From Spirochaetia bacterium (lineage in GTDB: Bacteria > Spirochaetota > Spirochaetia > Treponematales > Treponemataceae), in the NCBI GenBank assembly GCA_900767955.1, contig CAAGBC010000037.1, positions 186,001 to 250,000 of the forward strand: a stretch of DNA of 64,000 bases, given 5' to 3'. The notes under the pieces are model-generated. The model did no database searches. It was given only the letters and a program-made list of their open reading frames with translations, and was not told the origin of the DNA. Shown piece by piece: positions 58,697-64,000 of this stretch (the stretch's first letter is position 1; each line of letters starts with the position of its first letter). Made by a program: the position numbers and the translations under genes.

Positions 58697-60229
58697 ATGA
58701 TAGATAAATATGAAATTGTAATCGGATGTGAAATTCATACACAACTTTTGACAAAAACAAAAGCTTTCTGTGCTTGTGAAAATCGTTATGGAGGAATGCC
58801 AGATACTCGTGTTTGTCCTGTTTGTCTTGGTCTTCCAGGTGCAATGCCACGCGTTAGTAAAGGTTATGTTGAATTAGGAGCAGTTGCTGGTCTTGCATTA
58901 AATTGTGATATTGCAACTTATACAAAATTTGATAGAAAACATTATTTTTATCCTGACCTTGCAAAAGGTTATCAGATTACACAATACGATTTACCACTTT
59001 GTTCTGATGGTTATGTAGATTTACCATTAGCTCATTTTCCAAAGGATGAACAAATTGGTGGCGAAAAACACCGTGCAACTAACTTCAAAGGTGAAGATTG
59101 TATAATTGACGGAAAATATCGTCGTGTTCGTATTGAAAGAATCCACTTGGAAGAAGACGTAGGAAAATCACTTCACTTGGAAGGAAAACATTCTTATATC
59201 GATTATAACCGTTGTGGAACTCCTTTGATTGAAATTGTTACAAAACCTGATATGACAAGTCCTGATGAAGCAGCTTTATTCATGCAGACAGTTCAGGAAA
59301 TTTTGCGTTATGTAAAAGTAACAAAAGGTAATCTTGAAGAAGGAAATATGCGTTGTGATGCAAATATTAACCTAAATGTTTGGGAAGATGGAAAATTGTA
59401 TCATACCCCAATTTCAGAAATTAAAAACTTAAACTCTTTCCGTGCAATTAAAGATGCTTGTGCTTATGAAGTTCAGCGCCAGTTGAAAGAATTTGAGGAA
59501 GATAGACAAGAATTTAATCCTGGATTTAAAGTAACAATGGGATGGGACGAAGCAAAAGGTGTAACTGTTGTTCAGCGTACAAAGAATTCTTTTGTTGATT
59601 ATCGTTTTGTTGTTGAACCAGATATTAAACCATTTACTGTAAGTGAAGAACTTGTTGAAAGTGCTGCAGAAAAAGTAGGGGAACTTCCAGAAGCAAAAAG
59701 AACTAGATTTCAAGAAGAATTTGGTCTTACAGCTTATGATTCAGAAGTTCTTACATCTACAAGAGAACTTTCTTTGTGGTTTGAAGAAGCTGCAAGTAAT
59801 TCTACAAGTGCAAAACGTACTGCAAACTTAATCATTTCTGAATTATTAGCAGTATTGAATGAAAAGAAACAGACAATTGTTGATGTAGAAATTACACCAA
59901 AACATATTGCTGAACTTGCTGATGCTCTTGAAGGAAATAAAATTACAAGTAAACAAGGTAAAGAAGTTTTTGCAACAATGTTAGAAACAAAACAGTTCCC
60001 TTCTGAAATTATTAAAGAAAAAGGAATGGAACAAGTTTCTGATTTAGGTTTAATTGAGAAAATTGTAGATCAAGTTCTTTCTGAAAATCAGAAGGCTGTT
60101 GAAGATTTGAAAAATGGAAAAACAAATGTTCTTGGTTGGCTTATGGGGCAAGTTATGAAACTTTCTCAAGGAAAAGCAAATCCTAAAGAAGCTTCTGCAA
60201 TTTTGAATAAAAAACTTGCAGAAATGTAA
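58697..60229 (+). CDS. gatB: Asp-tRNA(Asn)/Glu-tRNA(Gln) amidotransferase subunit B
   Basis: The 510-residue protein has GCEIHTQLLTKTKAFC, CPVCLGLPG, KHYFYPDLAKGYQITQYD, the catalytic RIHLEEDVGKSLH and DYNRCGTPLIEIVT, plus a C-terminal YqeY-like helical domain. It phosphorylates and amidates mis-charged Glu-tRNA(Gln) or Asp-tRNA(Asn). It is 14 bases after gatA and is followed by a strong terminator. Confidence 0.96.
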   Translation: MIDKYEIVIGCEIHTQLLTKTKAFCACENRYGGMPDTRVCPVCLGLPGAMPRVSKGYVELGAVAGLALNCDIATYTKFDRKHYFYPDLAKGYQITQYDLPLCSDGYVDLPLAHFPKDEQIGGEKHRATNFKGEDCIIDGKYRRVRIERIHLEEDVGKSLHLEGKHSYIDYNRCGTPLIEIVTKPDMTSPDEAALFMQTVQEILRYVKVTKGNLEEGNMRCDANINLNVWEDGKLYHTPISEIKNLNSFRAIKDACAYEVQRQLKEFEEDRQEFNPGFKVTMGWDEAKGVTVVQRTKNSFVDYRFVVEPDIKPFTVSEELVESAAEKVGELPEAKRTRFQEEFGLTAYDSEVLTSTRELSLWFEEAASNSTSAKRTANLIISELLAVLNEKKQTIVDVEITPKHIAELADALEGNKITSKQGKEVFATMLETKQFPSEIIKEKGMEQVSDLGLIEKIVDQVLSENQKAVEDLKNGKTNVLGWLMGQVMKLSQGKANPKEASAILNKKLAEM

Positions 60230-60247
60230 TGTAACTTAAATAAAAAA

Positions 60248-60267
60248 AAGCAGCTTTTCAGCTGCTT
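60248..60267 (+). terminator. Rho-independent terminator of gatCAB
   Basis: AAGCAGC-TTTTCA-GCTGCTT, extended by A/T pairs, is followed by T-rich DNA. Its A-rich left side may also allow termination on the minus strand for the EAL gene. Confidence 0.85.
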
Positions 60268-60348
60268 TTTTTTATCTTCATATTGTAATGCTGAATTTTA
60301 GTTTCTTTTTATACACACGCTATAAAAAATGTTTCAGCATAATTTTTA

Positions 60349-62613
60349 TTAAATATGTTCTTTTACAAACTGTATAAAGTCACTTTCAGAAAGTGGTTTA
60401 GAATAGAAATATCCTTGAACTACATCACAGTTGATAGAACGCAAGAAGTCTCTTTGTTCTTTTGTTTCTACACCTTCAAATACAGTTTTTTTGTTTAATT
60501 TCTTTCCTAAATCAACAAGAGATGTAATAAAATCTGATGATTCTTCCAATGATGAATTATTTCTCAAGAAGTTTTGATCAAATTTAACTACATCAATTGG
60601 AATTGAGCTAAGCATGTTTAGTGAAGATTCTCCACTTCCAAAGTCGTCCATTGCAATTGAAAATCCATTGTTGTGTAAGGCATCAATTACTTGTTGTAGA
60701 ATAATTTTATCGTCAGCAACAGATTGTTCCAAAATTTCTACTTCAACCAAATCTGGTGAAAGGCGATATTTATTAAATGTAGAAACAAAGCGTGAAATAA
60801 AATTATTAATTTTATCTTGCTTTGTATGATTTCTAGACATATTAACTGATATAGGAACAACATTGTTGCCGATGTCTATTTGATTTCTTAAAAATTTAAA
60901 TACTTTTTCATAAACGATAAAGTCTAATTCTTCTATAAATCCATTCTTTTCAAATAGTGGAATGAATTTTGCTGGACTTAAGAAACCTAATTCTGGGTCT
61001 GAGCTATTCCATCTTACTAAAGCTTCTGCACCAATGATTTTATCTGTTGAAAGTTCAATTTTAGGTTGATACATAACAAAGAATTCATCATTTTTAACTG
61101 CATCTTCCATTTGACGCTCAATTTTTTGTTCGTAATTAATTTTTTCTTCAATTCTTGGAGAATAAATTTCAAAAGCTTTAGTCACATTTTCTTTTATTAA
61201 GCTTTTTGCAAAAGATGCTTCTCCGATCAAAGTTCTAATTGTTTTTGTTCTACTTTGTATCTTTCTGTCTGAATTTAGGAATGTTATTCCATATTTTGCA
61301 ACAACATGAATATCTTTAGATTTTAGTTCCTTTGCAATTTTTTCTATGGATTTAGAAGCTTTTTCCATGGCAATACTAGCGTTTTCAATTTTTGCAAAAA
61401 CATAGAAATGGTCTGCATAACCTTTTGCACAAAGTCCATTAAATTTTAATGTTTCATCTTTTAGTAAATTTGCAAATTTTATTAAGATTTGGTTAGCTGC
61501 TTCTTCTCCGTAAGTTTGATTTATAAACTTGAACCCTCTCAAATCTGCATCAATAAGAATAAATCTTGAACCTTCATATTTCTTAAGCATTTTTCGAGCT
61601 TTCTTTTCAAACTTTTCTTGATTGTATAAATTTGTGATTGGATCATAACTTCCTGCAATTATTGTTGTGTATATAACACCAAGAATAATGAATACCAATA
61701 TTTCAATAATTAATACGAAGATTATTGTTAATTGGATAGTTTTTAATTTTTTGTATAGTTTAAAAATTTCTTCTTCAGGAACAGAAACTCCAATAGTCCA
61801 TTCAGTTTGATTGATAGGATCTAGGAATACATATACTTCTTTTTTGTCTGCAGATTTTGCTTTGTAAATTCCATGTCGTTTTTGTGCTAACTTAAGTGAA
61901 GAAAGTTCTTTGTATTCTTCATCTTTTGGAATAAAAATATTCATGACATATTCTGTGTTAGGGTGGGAAAGATAAATTCCTTTTTTATCAAGAATAAATG
62001 CTTCACCTTTTGTTTTAATTTTTACATTGTTCAGGATGTCATGTAACATAGAAAGATCCAAACCACTTCCGATAAGACCTTTGCAATTACCATTGTTATC
62101 AAAAACAGGAGTAACAATGTGAACAGTCATTTTTCCTGATGTTTTTGAATATACAGCATTTCCTGTTATGAAGTTTCCTGGTTTTCCATTAATGGCAGGT
62201 AAAAAATATTCTCGATCAGAAACATTTGCATGTTTTCCTTCTGATGTAACTAAATTACCATTTATATCTGCATAAAAAATATTTATCAAAAAGTCTGGTT
62301 TTAATTTATGATTAGTTAATAAGAAGTTTGCTATTTCTTCTTTTGTTCCATTTATAATTGTGTTGTGGTTTGCAAAAATTGTTAATGCAGTTTCAGCTTG
62401 ATTTAAGAAACTTGTTGTTACATGGGAATAAGCTTGGGCAATAGACATATAGTCTGATTCATATTGTTCTTGTGTAATCTTTTTTGTATATAAAATGGTA
62501 TAATTAGATAAAGCTATAAGATTTGAAACTATAATAATAACACATGAGAAGAAAAAGAAATATTTGATTTTCTGAATCTTATTTTTTTGCCGCAACTTAT
62601 TCAATATTTTCAT
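60349..62613 (-). CDS. Membrane sensor with dCache-like, degenerate GGDEF and EAL domains
   Basis: The 754-residue protein has a membrane helix at ~18-40, a periplasmic Cache-like sensor (~45-300, with INIFYADINGNLVTS and GKPGNFITGNAVYSKTSGK), a second helix at ~300-322, then a GGDEF domain and a C-terminal EAL domain. The GGDEF signature is YADHF, so cyclase activity is improbable; EAL motifs GAEALVRW, SVNMSR, VEVEILEQS, MDDFGSGESSL and FEGVET are complete. It should therefore degrade c-di-GMP in response to an external ligand. The same ADHF change occurs in the other EAL protein of this window. Confidence 0.9.
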   Translation of the reverse strand: MKILNKLRQKNKIQKIKYFFFFSCVIIIVSNLIALSNYTILYTKKITQEQYESDYMSIAQAYSHVTTSFLNQAETALTIFANHNTIINGTKEEIANFLLTNHKLKPDFLINIFYADINGNLVTSEGKHANVSDREYFLPAINGKPGNFITGNAVYSKTSGKMTVHIVTPVFDNNGNCKGLIGSGLDLSMLHDILNNVKIKTKGEAFILDKKGIYLSHPNTEYVMNIFIPKDEEYKELSSLKLAQKRHGIYKAKSADKKEVYVFLDPINQTEWTIGVSVPEEEIFKLYKKLKTIQLTIIFVLIIEILVFIILGVIYTTIIAGSYDPITNLYNQEKFEKKARKMLKKYEGSRFILIDADLRGFKFINQTYGEEAANQILIKFANLLKDETLKFNGLCAKGYADHFYVFAKIENASIAMEKASKSIEKIAKELKSKDIHVVAKYGITFLNSDRKIQSRTKTIRTLIGEASFAKSLIKENVTKAFEIYSPRIEEKINYEQKIERQMEDAVKNDEFFVMYQPKIELSTDKIIGAEALVRWNSSDPELGFLSPAKFIPLFEKNGFIEELDFIVYEKVFKFLRNQIDIGNNVVPISVNMSRNHTKQDKINNFISRFVSTFNKYRLSPDLVEVEILEQSVADDKIILQQVIDALHNNGFSIAMDDFGSGESSLNMLSSIPIDVVKFDQNFLRNNSSLEESSDFITSLVDLGKKLNKKTVFEGVETKEQRDFLRSINCDVVQGYFYSKPLSESDFIQFVKEHI

Positions 62614-62694
62614 ACTACAATTATATCATCTCTTTTTATAAAGTAAATGAATTTGTTATAGAAAAAAACTACATGATTTGTTACAATTTCACAA

Positions 62695-63495
62695 ATGAAA
62701 GAAATTGATTTTTTATATAAAGAGTTAAATTTACGCTACGGACCTGTGCTTCGTGCAAGAAAATGTTTTTTGTATACAAAAAAAAGTGTTCGTATTACAG
62801 ATATGTTTCAAGAAAATGGAAAAGCCATTTTAGGTTGGGGCAATCCTAAGCCTTTTACTCAATTCAAAAATACAATGAATAGAGGAATTACAGGTTCTTT
62901 TTATACTGAATATGAAAATAGAATTCAAAAAGCAGTAAGTGATTTGTTAAATTCAAAAAGAATTGTTTATTTATTCAAATCAAAGCAAGCTGCGTTAAAA
63001 TGTGCATTAACTTTATCTCCTTCTGATACTACTTTTTGGCGACCTTGGAATCCAGATGTAAATAAGTGGGAAGATAAATCAGTTGTTATTATTGTTCCTC
63101 CTTTTGCTTGGGAAGAAGATATTTATATTGTGGCAGCACTTCCTGAAATAGTAGAAATTGCTGATGCAGCAGGAAAAGATAGTGTTTCTTCAGAAAGAAT
63201 TTCGGCTCCTTTTTTAGTGGGAATTGCTCGTGCAATTTATGATATAATTTCTGAAATTCCATTAAGAAAGGAAATTGATTGGTTTAAATATGATAGTGTT
63301 TTGTGTAAATATTGGACTAGAAAAGGTCCTTATTTATTCCCAAAAATGAATGAAGAAATGTATAAGAAATTTGTTGTTCATTGTTTGGATTGCGCTATTT
63401 TGATAAATCCTGAATATAATAATCCTTCTATAATTCCTTTTGGTGCAGATATAGGAGTTTTTACTAAATTAAAAAATAATCCTTTTGTTTTTTAA
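62695..63495 (+). CDS. Uncharacterised protein, possibly a degenerate PLP-transferase fold
   Basis: The 266-residue cytoplasmic protein resembles the N-terminal part of class III aminotransferases in order (CFLYTKKSVRITDMF, AILGWGNPKP, VYLFKSKQAALKCAL), but the lysine-containing half that binds PLP is absent or unrecognisable and the protein is far shorter than ~420 residues. It is thus either a divergent family member or not an enzyme of this type. There is no strong ribosome site before the ATG. I cannot give it a function. Confidence 0.6.
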   Translation: MKEIDFLYKELNLRYGPVLRARKCFLYTKKSVRITDMFQENGKAILGWGNPKPFTQFKNTMNRGITGSFYTEYENRIQKAVSDLLNSKRIVYLFKSKQAALKCALTLSPSDTTFWRPWNPDVNKWEDKSVVIIVPPFAWEEDIYIVAALPEIVEIADAAGKDSVSSERISAPFLVGIARAIYDIISEIPLRKEIDWFKYDSVLCKYWTRKGPYLFPKMNEEMYKKFVVHCLDCAILINPEYNNPSIIPFGADIGVFTKLKNNPFVF

Positions 63496-63577
63496 TTTAT
63501 TGAAGGTTTACTTAAATAGTCTGAAATATTTTCAGCTTTATAGTAAACTTTGCGATGTGATTTTTAATGGAGAAATT

Positions 63578-63871
63578 ATGCAAAATTCAGAAATCATTCT
63601 TTATATTATAAAATTAGTTTTAGGTGGAATAACTGCATTCCTTGCTGTTTCATTGTGGTCAAAAACAAAAGATGCTGCTTGGATTTGTCTTGTATTGGGA
63701 TTTGTAATTTCCTATGCAGGGATTGTATATCAAATGATTTTAGATTTTGGTTTATTAGTTTTTGATAAATTAATTGTTTTTGGAATTCCGATTTTTACAT
63801 TAGTTTTTACAATTTTGCCAAGTTTATTATTTATTATTGCTTTTATTTTGATGCTTTGTAAAAAAGATTAG
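63578..63871 (+). CDS. Small membrane protein of unknown function
   Basis: The 97-residue protein has three hydrophobic segments at about 6-23, 28-47 and 60-93. The start MQNSEII was chosen because GGAGAAATT precedes it. No motif is visible. It is followed by a truncated gene at the window edge. Confidence 0.65.
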   Translation: MQNSEIILYIIKLVLGGITAFLAVSLWSKTKDAAWICLVLGFVISYAGIVYQMILDFGLLVFDKLIVFGIPIFTLVFTILPSLLFIIAFILMLCKKD

Positions 63872-63909
63872 TTTTTAATTTTTAGATAACTTTTGTTTGG
63901 AGTTTTATA

Positions 63910-64000
63910 ATGTCTGCAATTGATGACTATTGGATTAAATTTTTAAAAGAAACTAACAGAACTGCAAATGAAATTTGTTCTGGAGATATAAATTTTGAAT
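63910..64000 (+). CDS. Partial gene at window edge, possibly ASCH-domain protein
   Basis: Thirty residues, MSAIDDYWIKFLKETNRTAN..., start behind TTTGGAG and run off the window. The opening W-x-KFLKET resembles ASCH-domain (DUF984) proteins, but too little is present to be sure. Confidence 0.45.
   Translation, partial: MSAIDDYWIKFLKETNRTANEICSGDINFE

Overview
The window looks like the chromosome of a low-GC, anaerobic, host-associated spirochaete, most likely a Treponema. The evidence is a Gram-negative envelope (OmpA, CtpA, beta-barrel and several lipobox lipoproteins), oxygen-intolerant enzymes (NrdDG, HydEFG) beside PerR and rubrerythrin, GatCAB-dependent tRNA charging, and strongly A/T-biased codons. 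The genus is inferred from gene content only; no rRNA is present.

Layout. Positions 1-10000 hold housekeeping and envelope genes on both strands: a secreted DNase I-fold nuclease (frameshifted, running off the left edge), ychF, a GH13 amylase, an HD-GYP phosphodiesterase, the ctpA-rsmE-wecG operon, a TrmH/TrmJ-type methylase and a STAS/zinc-ribbon protein. Positions 10040-10320 form a non-coding AT-rich stretch with several consensus DnaA boxes, some spaced about 11 bp apart, an origin-like arrangement. Next come a one-polypeptide ECF transporter module (two ATPases plus EcfT), a Nudix hydrolase, tRNA-Cys, trxB, a GH3 enzyme, a DTW-domain tRNA modifier, small envelope proteins and a hisA-hisIE fusion.

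Positions 20.2-31.1 kb form an accessory block between hisA-IE and hisD. It contains a vapBC-like toxin-antitoxin pair flanked by duplicated terminators, a three-gene micro-operon of small unknown proteins facing an XRE regulator, and an 8.4 kb surface cassette (OmpA protein, 1997-aa beta-helix lipoprotein, FGE-like lipoprotein). It ends with palindromic repeats and a GC-rich patch of about 140 bp.

Positions 31.1-38.9 kb carry a growth-related run: hisD, def, fmt, a PASTA protein, aroDE, rpiA and an RluA-type pseudouridine synthase. Then follow a receiver-GGDEF-EAL-PAS protein split by a frameshift, and a copper ATPase whose C-terminal metal-binding domain has its own internal ribosome site. 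A minus-strand run, nrdD-nrdG-sulP-hydG-hydF-hydE, lies behind a consensus NrdR box. The right end holds perR-rubrerythrin, pepF, an adenosine deaminase homologue, gatCAB, a Cache-GGDEF-EAL receptor and small unknown genes.

Themes: anaerobic radical enzymes and their activators (NrdG, HydE, HydG) grouped in one run; c-di-GMP turnover made only of predicted phosphodiesterases (one HD-GYP, two EAL proteins with the same degenerate ADHF motif in GGDEF); and a laterally variable surface and toxin-antitoxin block. No phage, insertion sequence, CRISPR array or reverse transcriptase was seen.
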